Source of the DNA: an uncultured Bacilli bacterium
GTDB lineage: Bacteria; Bacillota_I; Bacilli_A; RF39; UBA660
NCBI GenBank assembly: GCA_949280095.1
Contig: CASDHD010000025.1
Span: 1-13,692 of the forward strand
DNA length: 13,692 nt
Reading direction: 5' to 3'
Below are positions 1-6,209 of this stretch, in pieces. Below the pieces are notes generated by a model, which saw nothing but the letters and a program-made list of their open reading frames with translations, was not told where the DNA came from and made no database searches. The translations under genes and the position numbers were made by a program. How positions within the stretch are numbered: the stretch's first letter is position 1; every line of letters begins with the position of its first letter.

Positions 1-340
1 TATCTAAAAGAATAACTGCATTTGCCCATCTCTTATTTTCATAACTATACCATTCATCATAAATATTTGCTTTGATAACACGTCCTGTATCATCGATTTC
101 AACTGGTATTAAGTTATCTCTTAGTACTGGGTATGCTCCATTTAATATTTCTTCCTCATAAATTTTCTTAGTTGTAAAATCAGGAACTCTTCCCATTAAC
201 ATATTAAATTCTTTCTTTTCCTCATATAAAGCAAAAGTTCTATAAAAAACGATTCCTCCAATTAATAAGAATACTCCTACAATAAAAGCTATCATTATTC
301 TTTTTTGATTTTTATTTTTTATAAATTTCTCTAAGTTCAT
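1..340 (-). CDS. N-terminal 113 residues of a membrane-anchored extracytoplasmic protein (partial, cut by window edge)
   Basis: The frame is open from an ATG at 340 to the left edge, so only the N-terminus is present. The start is supported by AAAGGAG a few bases upstream and by a good promoter further up. A basic N-terminus (residues 1-14, rich in K and R) leads into one hydrophobic helix at about residues 15-33, which predicts a single-pass or signal-anchor protein with the rest outside the cell. After the helix comes a short charged helical stretch, then a beta-rich segment that ends in an aromatic motif with W97, Y98, Y100 and W105 (WYSYENKRWANAV). From memory, similar W-Y...WANAV motifs occur in surface or pseudopilin-like proteins of gut Firmicutes; that is not proven here. 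There is no GFTLxE prepilin motif and no lipobox. It is transcribed separately from fhs, which ends in a terminator just upstream. The function is unknown. Confidence 0.75.
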   Translation of the reverse strand, partial: MNLEKFIKNKNQKRIMIAFIVGVFLLIGGIVFYRTFALYEEKKEFNMLMGRVPDFTTKKIYEEEILNGAYPVLRDNLIPVEIDDTGRVIKANIYDEWYSYENKRWANAVILLD

Positions 341-365
341 AAGTATCTCCTTTATTATTACTTTT

Positions 366-394
366 AGTATAAAACAATTACTATAATATTGCAA
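366..394 (-). promoter_or_regulatory. Sigma-A promoter for the partial membrane protein
   Basis: On the minus strand, TTGCAA (389-394) and TATACT (366-371) are separated by exactly 17 bases. This matches the TTGACA/TATAAT consensus in 4 of 6 and 5 of 6 positions. Predicted transcription starts near 359, leaving a leader of about 18 nt that contains the AAAGGAG site of the gene starting at 340. The promoter lies directly after the fhs terminator, so the gene is an independent unit. Confidence 0.6.
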
Positions 395-444
395 TGACCA
401 AAATACTTCCACATTCCCTGCAAATCTACTTTGATAATAAGAGA

Positions 445-481
445 TAAAAAAACGCAAGACCTACATCGCTAAGTATCTTGC
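445..481 (-). terminator. Intrinsic terminator of fhs
   Basis: On the minus strand GCAAGA-TAC and GTA-(GG)-TCTTGC pair as a roughly 9-bp stem with a GG bulge and an 8-base loop, followed by G and a run of seven T. The stem begins inside the last codons of fhs, and the TAG stop lies in the 3' arm. Confidence 0.75.
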
Positions 482-1990
482 ATCTTTACTTAAACCTGGC
501 ATCGTTAAAATACTACCAAAATAAATAGTAATAAAACCAGCTCCACTAAAAAGCTTTATGTCTTTAACAGTCATAGTAAAATTTCTAGGATATCCTAAGA
601 TTTTTGCATTATCAGTAATAGAATATTGTGTTTTTGCAACACAAATTGGTAAATCTTTATATGTACTCTTTTGCATTAATTTTAATTTTTCTAAAGCATG
701 TTCAGAATAAACAATCTCTTTTGCTCCAAAACTTTCTTTACAAAATTTTTCAATTTTTTCATTTAGATTTTCCTCTAATTTATAAGGATAAGAAATAGGA
801 GCATTTTCTTTTTCTGAAAGTTCTACAACGTTTTTGGCAGCATCAATAGAACCCTTACTTCCTTCTAAATATCCTGTACTTATACTAAACAGAATATTTT
901 TATTTTCTACATACTTCTTTATAAAGGAAATTTCTGCTTCTGTATCGCCATCATGTTTATTTAAAACAACGACTATATTATTGGTAAATTTTAGCATATT
1001 TATAATGTGATATTCTAAATTTTCCATCCCATCTTCAAGTTTTCCATTTCCATTATGTTTTAAACTTTGAATCGTAGTATTAATCACAACAACATCTGGA
1101 ATTAAATCTTGATAAGTACGCGTTACAATATCATAAAACTTTAAAGCTCCCATATCACTTCCAAATCCAGCCTCTACAATGGTGAAATCAAAGTTTTCAA
1201 GTCCATAAAATGTAGATAAAATACTATTCGTTCCATGAGCAATGTTAGCAAAAGGTCCTCCATGAATAAGTGCTAAATTTTCTTCTTTTGTTTTTACTAT
1301 ATTTGGCTTGATAGCATCTTTAAGCAAAAGGGCTAATGCATTTACACATCCTAAATCACGTACAAAAACTTCCTTTTTATCAGTCGTATAACCTACTAAA
1401 ATATTTCCTAAGCGAACTTTTAAATCTTCAAAATCTTTAGCTAAACAAAGAATTGCCATAACCTCAGAGGCTGTTGAAATGTTAAAGTGAACCTCTACTC
1501 CGTTGATATTTAATGTACGTAAACTACGGTCATTTAAATCCATACATCTTTCATGCGTAACACACTTTGGATTAATACCAAGTTCATTCCCTTGATAAAT
1601 ATGGTTATCTACAATCGCCGAAAGTAAGTTATTGGCAGTCGTAACGGCATGAATATCCCCTGTAAAGTGAAGATTAATTTCCTCTTCTGGCAAAACACAA
1701 GCACAACCACCACCTGTTGCTCCTCCTTTTGTTCCAAATACAGGACCTAAAGATGGCTCACGAAGAGCCACCACACTTTTTTTGCCTAACTTATTTAAAG
1801 CATCATTCAAACTTATTGCTAGAGTTGTTTTTCCTTCTCCATATTTTGTGGGGGATGTAGAAGTAACCAAAACAAGACTTCCTTTTTTTTCACAATGAAT
1901 TTTTGTATCTACTTTTGCAATGTCATCCCCATAAAATTTAAAATTTTCTAAATTGAAATCTTTCGTTTTTAAAATATCTTTTAAAGTCAT
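461..1990 (-). CDS. fhs: Formate-tetrahydrofolate ligase (10-formyl-THF synthetase), short form
   Basis: This enzyme makes 10-formyl-THF from formate, ATP and THF in the cytoplasm and feeds one-carbon units to purine synthesis and formyl-Met-tRNA. Family hallmarks are all visible: the ATP-binding GEGKTT (residues 51-56), REPSLGPVFG (77-86), HFTGDIHA (108-115), NHIYQGN, HGGPFANIAHG, EAGFGSDMG and a C-terminal AKTQYS. The protein has 509 residues, against about 556 in well-studied clostridial enzymes. A mid-N-terminal loop before ISTASEVMAI is shortened, and the protein stops seven residues after MPGLSK, lacking the usual tail that ends near GLF. I found no frameshift downstream that would restore the tail. 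The start has an AAGGAGTGG site about 9 bases upstream. It lies 27 bases after ffh with no terminator between, so the two are probably cotranscribed. Identity is secure; the effect of the short tail is unknown. Confidence 0.95.
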   Translation of the reverse strand: MTLKDILKTKDFNLENFKFYGDDIAKVDTKIHCEKKGSLVLVTSTSPTKYGEGKTTLAISLNDALNKLGKKSVVALREPSLGPVFGTKGGATGGGCACVLPEEEINLHFTGDIHAVTTANNLLSAIVDNHIYQGNELGINPKCVTHERCMDLNDRSLRTLNINGVEVHFNISTASEVMAILCLAKDFEDLKVRLGNILVGYTTDKKEVFVRDLGCVNALALLLKDAIKPNIVKTKEENLALIHGGPFANIAHGTNSILSTFYGLENFDFTIVEAGFGSDMGALKFYDIVTRTYQDLIPDVVVINTTIQSLKHNGNGKLEDGMENLEYHIINMLKFTNNIVVVLNKHDGDTEAEISFIKKYVENKNILFSISTGYLEGSKGSIDAAKNVVELSEKENAPISYPYKLEENLNEKIEKFCKESFGAKEIVYSEHALEKLKLMQKSTYKDLPICVAKTQYSITDNAKILGYPRNFTMTVKDIKLFSGAGFITIYFGSILTMPGLSKDARYLAM

Positions 1991-2017
1991 AAAAAGCCAC
2001 TCCTTTTTTTATTTTAT

Positions 2018-3325
2018 TTAAAATGGCATTTTCATATTCCCCGTGCTTACCATCTTCATCATTTTTTTCATTTCTTCAAATTGTTTTAATAATCTATTTA
2101 CTTCTTCAACACTTCTGCCACTTCCTTTTGCAATTCTTTGTTTACGAGTTGCCTTTAAAATATCTGGATGTTTTCTTTCATAAGGAGTCATAGAAAGGAT
2201 AATTGCCTCAACATGAGCCATATCTTTAGGATCGATATTCACATTATTCATACCCATTTTTCTAGCACCTGGAAGCATCTTTAAAATATTTTCTAAGGGC
2301 CCAAGTTTTTTAATCTGTTTTAAAGTAGTCAAAAAATCTTCTAAGTCAAAGGTTCCTTTTTTCATTTTTTTGGCAGTATCCATGGCCTCAGTCTCGCTAA
2401 TCACACTTTCAACTTTATCAGCAATAGATAAAATATCTCCCATATCAAGAATTCGATTTGCCATACGTTCTGGATAGAATTCATTAAGTCCATCTAGTTT
2501 TTCACTATCTCCTACAAACTTAATAGGAATATTAGTTAGATGCCTTACAGATAAAGCTACTCCACCTTTTGTATTTCCATCTAACTTTGTTAAGATAGTT
2601 CCTGTTAAGGATAATGCATCATGAAAACCATTGATTACATTGATTGCATCTTGTCCCATCATAGCATCAATAACTAAAATCGTTTCATGAGGATGCACCT
2701 CATTTGTTATATCCTTTAACTCTTGCATGAGTGCTTCATCGATTTGCAAACGTCCTGCTGTATCAATAATCACATAATCTTTTTTATTTTCTTTAGCATA
2801 ATCTAAAGCATCTTTTACAATCTTAACAGGATTCTCTTTTCCCTCTGTAAATACATCAATTCCTAAACTTTTACCAATCGTTTCTAATTGTTCAATAGCA
2901 GCAGGTCTATAGATATCACAAGCAACAAGCATTGGATTTTTAGCTTGTTTTTTTCTTAAAAAATTGGCAAGTTTTCCAGCTGTTGTTGTTTTACCACTAC
3001 CTTGTAATCCAACTAACATTAAAATCGTCGGATTTTTACTTGTTTCTAAAGGAACATAATCTCCGCCAAGTAAACTAACGAGTTCATCTTTTACTAATTT
3101 AATAAATAACTCATCAGGTTTTAGACTTTTACCCACTTCCATTCCGAGTGCTTTTTCTTTAATATTTGCAATAAATTCCTTTACAACAATATAATTAACG
3201 TCTGCTTCTAAAAGAGCCATACGAATTTCTCTTAGAGCATCGGTTATATTTTCTTCGGTAATTCTTCCCATACCACGTATATTTTTTATCGCATTTGATA
3301 ATCGATCTCCCATGTATTCAAACAT
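2018..3325 (-). CDS. ffh: Signal recognition particle GTPase Ffh (SRP54)
   Basis: Ffh binds SRP RNA and signal sequences of nascent chains and docks on FtsY at the membrane. The 435-residue protein has the expected N-G-M layout: N-domain helices with the ALLEADV motif (residues 37-43), P-loop GLQGSGKTT (106-114), DIYRPAA (137-143), DTAGR (188-192) and TKLDGNTKGG in the G domain. The M domain is methionine-rich, with the SRP-RNA-binding RKQRIAKGSG motif and a C-terminus rich in K and M. I place the start at the ATG at 3325, not at an in-frame GTG at 3334, because the GTG lies inside the Shine-Dalgarno AAAAGGTGA and the protein then begins MFEYMGDRLS, as in other Ffh. It is separated from the ftsY-ylxM operon by a terminator, so it needs its own promoter. 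fhs follows 27 bases downstream. Confidence 0.97.
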   Translation of the reverse strand: MFEYMGDRLSNAIKNIRGMGRITEENITDALREIRMALLEADVNYIVVKEFIANIKEKALGMEVGKSLKPDELFIKLVKDELVSLLGGDYVPLETSKNPTILMLVGLQGSGKTTTAGKLANFLRKKQAKNPMLVACDIYRPAAIEQLETIGKSLGIDVFTEGKENPVKIVKDALDYAKENKKDYVIIDTAGRLQIDEALMQELKDITNEVHPHETILVIDAMMGQDAINVINGFHDALSLTGTILTKLDGNTKGGVALSVRHLTNIPIKFVGDSEKLDGLNEFYPERMANRILDMGDILSIADKVESVISETEAMDTAKKMKKGTFDLEDFLTTLKQIKKLGPLENILKMLPGARKMGMNNVNIDPKDMAHVEAIILSMTPYERKHPDILKATRKQRIAKGSGRSVEEVNRLLKQFEEMKKMMKMVSTGNMKMPF

Positions 3326-3340
3326 TATAATCACCTTTTC

Positions 3341-3461
3341 TTTTTCTTATTTTATCAAAATAATACCATTTAACACCATTATTCTATCAAAGAATTTATC
3401 TTTAATAGAATACAAATATCCAGTCTATGCCCTAATGTAATCTCCAATACATACTATAACA
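3341..3461 (-). promoter_or_regulatory. ffh upstream region; promoter must lie here but is not sharply defined
   Basis: A terminator at 3462-3500 isolates ffh from the upstream operon, so a promoter is expected in these 120 bases. Candidates are weak. One is TAAAAT at about 3346-3351 with GTGTTA 17 bases upstream. Another is TATTAT with TTGATA at a long 19-base spacing. Neither is convincing. The same segment contains a near-perfect inverted repeat (3381-3411) and two 10-base near-repeats (3361-3380, TAATACCATT and TAACACCATT). Confidence 0.35.
3381..3411. repeat. 31-base inverted repeat upstream of ffh
   Basis: ATTCTAT-C-AAAGA-ATTTA-TCTTT-A-ATAGAAT reads as a 13-position stem with one central mismatch and a 5-base loop. 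Neither strand has a T-run after it, so it is not a terminator. It could be a protein-binding palindrome or a hairpin in the ffh leader. No regulator can be named. Confidence 0.5.
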
Positions 3462-3500
3462 TAAGAAAAAAGAAAACTCTATCAAATAGATAAAGTTTTC
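3462..3500 (-). terminator. Intrinsic terminator downstream of the DUF218 gene and of the candidate small RNA
   Basis: On the minus strand, arms at 3489-3500 and 3472-3483 (GAAAACTTTATC / GATAGAGTTTTC) pair over 12 positions with one mismatch around a 5-base loop. The TTTTCTTTTTTCTTATG run follows. It separates the prepilin-ftsY-ylxM-DUF218 transcript from ffh and would also end a transcript from the promoter at 3578-3606. Confidence 0.75.
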
Positions 3501-3571
3501 AAACATTTACAACCAGAATCACTTATAACTCGCACCATCCAGAAGCGATTAACATTTATATTTTCAAATGC
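3464..3571 (-). ncRNA. Candidate small RNA of about 108 nt
   Basis: The segment has a promoter (3578-3606) at its 5' end and a strong intrinsic terminator at its 3' end, with no convincing reading frame between. The longest frame lacks a ribosome binding site. The predicted RNA would carry a small 5' hairpin (CATTT/AAATG, 3553-3570). A second hairpin at 3526-3551 pairs TAATCGC with GCGAgTTA, with one bulged G, around the loop TTCTGGATGGT. The terminator hairpin follows. The loop core TTCTGGATG recurs imperfectly as TTCTGGTTG nearby at about 3508-3517. It does not contain the conserved SRP RNA helix 8 sequence, so it is not the ffs gene despite its position beside ffh. The alternative is that this is only the 3' untranslated region of the DUF218 operon. 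Confidence 0.4.
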
Positions 3572-3577
3572 AACGAT

Positions 3578-3606
3578 AATATACTATATTTTAACAAAAA
3601 TGGCAA
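3578..3606 (-). promoter_or_regulatory. Orphan sigma-A promoter in the DUF218-ffh gap
   Basis: On the minus strand TTGCCA (3601-3606) and TATATT (3578-3583) are 17 bases apart, each matching consensus at 5 of 6 positions. The start would be near 3571. No gene follows before the terminator at 3462-3500, which points to a non-coding transcript. The surrounding DNA is very AT-rich with several ATAGTATA/TATACTAT copies, so a chance match is possible. Confidence 0.45.
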
Positions 3607-3671
3607 ATAGTATACACTTATAGTATATTCAAAACGTTTCAATATAATTCTTCACTTACCAATCTTTATTT

Positions 3672-4331
3672 TTACAGTATTGAATTGCTTATTTCAGTTA
3701 TATTTTTTAGTTCTTCATCTATTTCTAAATCAAATATTTTATTTCCTTTTGCATAATTTACTAATAAATGTGCTTCATAAGTAGCTAGACTTCTACCTGA
3801 ATTCCAAGAATTATCAGAAAGAACCCAATTATTTTTATCTGAAAAGCCATCCTTAGAAGCAATTTTTGTTATATGAATTTTTGGATAAAACTTTTTAAAA
3901 ATTGCAGAACATCTTTTCAAATGAAATTCGTTAGTGACAATAAGAAGGTTTGAGACATCATCAGGTAATAAATGCATGGCATTATGAATATTTTCAAAAG
4001 TGTTATTAGAGCTATCTTCAACAATTATATCTTCTTCAAGGATTCCTAATGATAAAGCCAACTCTTTCATTTTTATTGCCTCAGGTATCTTGGAATGATT
4101 TTGATTACTTACACCATTTATTCCACCCATAAATACAAATTTCTTAGCTCAATTCATATGATAAATATCTAAAGCGGTTGATACTCTTTCTTTCATTAAT
4201 AAACTATTACCAAAAACAAGTGCATATTCCGCATTCAAGCCATCATCTTCGATATCTGAGTAAACAATAGTTTGAATAAGATTATCATCAAAACACTCAT
4301 CTTTTATTTGAGATAATTTAATTTTACTCAT
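3672..4331 (-). pseudogene. DUF218 (SanA/YdcF-like) protein interrupted by one in-frame TGA
   Basis: One continuous frame from ATG 4331 to TAA 3672-3674 encodes a full-length DUF218 domain of about 218 residues plus an internal TGA at 4149-4151. The upstream part carries the first motif (AEYALVFGNS) and ends ALDIYHMN. Immediately after the TGA the frame reads AKKFVFMGG, then EDSSNNTFEN and IVTNEFHLKRC, the expected order of DUF218 motifs with no missing residue. The TGA falls at a variable linker position. The start at 4331 rather than 4340 is set by AAAGGA, which sits directly against the first ATG but 9 bases from the second. DUF218 proteins are usually membrane-linked or cytoplasmic proteins of poorly defined role, some tied to envelope integrity. 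It is 31 bases after ylxM, probably same transcript. TGA as Trp is unlikely because both Trp codons in this gene are TGG. Recent nonsense mutation, read-through or sequencing error all fit. Confidence 0.8.
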
Positions 4332-4362
4332 AGTATCCATTCCTTTATTACAAATACTTCTT

Positions 4363-4674
4363 TCATTCTTTTTCCCATACTTTTTTTAGTTTTTCTTTTA
4401 AACTATCATTTTCTATTTTTTCTACAAGAGTATTAAACAAATTAATTTTCTTTAAAAATCCTAATTTTTCTTCATAAATGTCTAACTTTTTATTAATCGT
4501 CATAATAGCACTTCCAATCGCACTCTTACTAACGCCACGTTCGTCCGCTATTTCTTGTAGTGACAAATCCTCTTCATAAAATAAAGTAAATATTTCTTTT
4601 TCACGTTCATTTAATAAACTACCATATAAATCAAACAATTCATTATAATAAATATACTCTTCTGTCCGATTCAT
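4363..4674 (-). CDS. ylxM: YlxM / UPF0122 helix-turn-helix protein associated with SRP
   Basis: The 103-residue protein contains a sigma-70 region 4-like helix-turn-helix at about residues 36-60 (LSLQEIADERGVSKSAIGSAI) and a helical, lysine-rich C-terminus. It matches the YlxM family in length and pattern (YNELFDLYGSLLNEREKEIF at the N-terminus). YlxM is encoded next to ffh or ftsY in many Firmicutes and Mollicutes and is thought to modulate the SRP pathway; its exact role is unsettled. The ATG follows the ftsY stop directly (TAGATG), with AAGGAT inside the end of ftsY as ribosome binding site, so translation is probably coupled. It is the only intact gene here that ends in TGA; a TAA lies four codons further on. 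Confidence 0.9.
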   Translation of the reverse strand: MNRTEEYIYYNELFDLYGSLLNEREKEIFTLFYEEDLSLQEIADERGVSKSAIGSAIMTINKKLDIYEEKLGFLKKINLFNTLVEKIENDSLKEKLKKVWEKE

Positions 4675-5658
4675 CTACATCATATCCTTGAATAAACCAT
4701 AAATATAATCTTCAATATCAAAGGTTTGTAAATCCGAGATACGCTCTCCTAATCCAACAAATTTAACTGGCAAGTCTACTTCTTCCTTAATAGCAAGAAC
4801 AATACCACCTTTAGCTGTTCCATCTAACTTAGTAAGCACAATTCCCGTAATATTCGTAATTTCTTTAAAGGCAACAGCTTGCATAATACCATTTTGTCCT
4901 GTCGAAGCATCAATGACTAAAAGGGTTTCATGAGGAGCACCAGGAATAATACGATTTATAACTTTATTGATTTTTTCCAACTCTTTCATTAAGTTTACCT
5001 TATTTTGTAGCCTTCCAGCAGTATCAATTAATACAATATCTGCATTCTCTTTCTTTGCTAACTCAAGTCCATCATAAATAACACCTGCTGGATCTGTATT
5101 GTCTTTCCCATAAAATAAAGAATTCGTTTTATCAGCCCAAATTTTTAACTGTTCTACAGCACCAGCTCTAAATGTATCTCCCGCAATCATTGCAACTTTT
5201 TTACCCATACTCTTATATTTAAAACCAAGTTTTGCAATCGTGGTCGTCTTTCCAACACCATTCACCCCAACCATCAAAATAACCGTTGGTCCTGCATTAT
5301 TTTCCACTATTTTGGTACTCAAAGACTCATTATTAACATAGATAATGAAAAGTTCATCGACAATGACTTCCATTAAATAGGAAGTATCTAAAATACTTTC
5401 TTTTTTAACACGTTCTTTTAAACGTTCTATAAATTTAAACACGGTATTGACTCCAATATCTGCAGAAATAAGTAAATCTTCTAATTCTTCAAAATAAGCA
5501 TCGCTTACTCGTGTATATTTAATACCAAGTAAACTTAGCTTTGAAACAAATTCATCCCTAGTCTTTTTTAAACCTTTATCATAACTTTCTACAACTACTT
5601 TATCCTTTTCTTCTGTTGTTTTACTTACTATCTTTTTAAATTTATCAAATAATCCCAT
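4675..5658 (-). CDS. ftsY: SRP receptor FtsY
   Basis: FtsY is the GTPase that receives the Ffh-ribosome complex at the membrane. The 327-residue NG core is complete: N-domain helices, P-loop GVNGVGKTTT (131-140), DTFRAGAVEQL (161-171), DTAGRLQNK (212-220), TKLDGTAKGG (276-285) and the C-terminal GLGERISDLQTFD. The N-terminus (MGLFDKFKKIVSK) is a short amphipathic, basic segment in place of the long acidic A domain of E. coli FtsY, as is common in Gram-positives. The ribosome binding site is a perfect AGGAGG that shares bases with the TAG stop of the preceding prepilin-like gene (TAGGAGG), so the two are translationally linked. ylxM follows without a gap. Confidence 0.97.
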   Translation of the reverse strand: MGLFDKFKKIVSKTTEEKDKVVVESYDKGLKKTRDEFVSKLSLLGIKYTRVSDAYFEELEDLLISADIGVNTVFKFIERLKERVKKESILDTSYLMEVIVDELFIIYVNNESLSTKIVENNAGPTVILMVGVNGVGKTTTIAKLGFKYKSMGKKVAMIAGDTFRAGAVEQLKIWADKTNSLFYGKDNTDPAGVIYDGLELAKKENADIVLIDTAGRLQNKVNLMKELEKINKVINRIIPGAPHETLLVIDASTGQNGIMQAVAFKEITNITGIVLTKLDGTAKGGIVLAIKEEVDLPVKFVGLGERISDLQTFDIEDYIYGLFKDMM

Positions 5659-5667
5659 AAAAACCTC

Positions 5668-6096
5668 CTAATTTGTACAAGTTTCTTCACTAATGTACGT
5701 TTTATATTCACTATTTACTCCGTCATTATAACGATATACAATTACGATATCCTCATCATCACAAGCGTTACGATTGTTTTCAAAAACACCAGCACTTACA
5801 AGATCACTCACAGTAAGTCTTCGAAAACACGAAGTATTGTTATTTAAATTCGTTATATTTTTATCTTCATAGATTTCTTTTGAAAATTCTACACTACATT
5901 TTTCTAAATATGCATGATCCATAACATGAGTAAGAGCCGCTTCGCTTAGATTGCTTCGCATTTCACGAGCCATATTCTTTTTAGAGCGATTTAAAACACT
6001 TATAACACTACCCGATGCAATTCCAATAAGAATAGCCAATATTGTAATCACTGCTAATAATTCTACTAAAGTAAACCCACTATTGTTTTGCTTCAT
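5668..6096 (-). CDS. Type IV prepilin-like protein
   Basis: The 142-residue protein has a textbook prepilin start: a short leader ending in G7, then FTLVELL with Glu at mature position +5, followed by a hydrophobic helix to about residue 35. A prepilin peptidase should cut after G7. The rest is a small polar, presumably extracytoplasmic domain with four cysteines (67, 90, 112, 140) that could form two disulfides. It is shaped like ComG-type or pseudopilin subunits, but the C-terminal domain does not let me assign a subunit. Start chosen from AGGGTGA five bases before the ATG. It is the first gene of the operon leading into ftsY, with no other pilus genes in view, so its assembly machinery must be encoded elsewhere. 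Confidence 0.88.
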   Translation of the reverse strand: MKQNNSGFTLVELLAVITILAILIGIASGSVISVLNRSKKNMAREMRSNLSEAALTHVMDHAYLEKCSVEFSKEIYEDKNITNLNNNTSCFRRLTVSDLVSAGVFENNRNACDDEDIVIVYRYNDGVNSEYKTYISEETCTN

Positions 6097-6114
6097 AATA
6101 TCACCCTACAAGCT

Positions 6115-6142
6115 ATTATAACACATTAGAGTAGACAAACAA
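6115..6142 (-). promoter_or_regulatory. Promoter of the prepilin-ftsY-ylxM-DUF218 operon
   Basis: On the minus strand a perfect TATAAT (6115-6120) lies 16 bases after a weak TTGTTT (6137-6142). The predicted start at about 6108 gives a very short leader, close to a dozen bases, almost all of it ribosome binding site. The -35 region overlaps that of the divergent rnj promoter by one base. Confidence 0.55.
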
Positions 6143-6160
6143 AGGAAAATAGGTTATAAT
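6132..6160 (+). promoter_or_regulatory. Sigma-A promoter of rnj
   Basis: TAGACA (6132-6137) and a perfect TATAAT (6155-6160) are 17 bases apart, 5 of 6 and 6 of 6 matches to consensus. Transcription should begin near 6167. The in-frame ATG at 6159 lies within the -10 box and so cannot be on this transcript, which supports the rnj start at 6210. Confidence 0.75.
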
Positions 6161-6209
6161 GAGTAACAGAAAAAAACTTTATTTTTTTATTATGAGAGGA
6201 AAAGATTTT

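Noticed and set aside
3326..3334. GTG start of ffh three codons upstream
   Set aside because: The GTG is part of the AGGTGA ribosome binding site for the ATG at 3325.
3464..3583. Open frame on the minus strand across the intergenic hairpins (about 35 codons)
   Set aside because: No start codon with a ribosome binding site, and it runs through the terminator; not credible as a gene.
3464..3600. SRP RNA (ffs) gene beside ffh
   Set aside because: No match to the conserved helix 8 core (GGAAGG/AGCA region); reported only as an unidentified candidate RNA.
3577..3625. Repeated ATAGTATA/TATACTAT elements as a replication iteron or CRISPR-like array
   Set aside because: Only three short AT-rich copies with irregular spacing and orientation; expected by chance in DNA this AT-rich.
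4149..4151. TGA read as tryptophan (code 4)
   Set aside because: Trp codons checked in the window are TGG, including both in the same gene, and ylxM appears to use TGA as its stop. Not fully excluded for a single site.
6159..6209. Upstream in-frame ATG extension of RNase J by 17 residues
   Set aside because: The ATG at 6159 overlaps the -10 box, has no usable ribosome binding site, and the extra residues are not like RNase J N-termini. 6210 has a well-spaced GAGAGGA.
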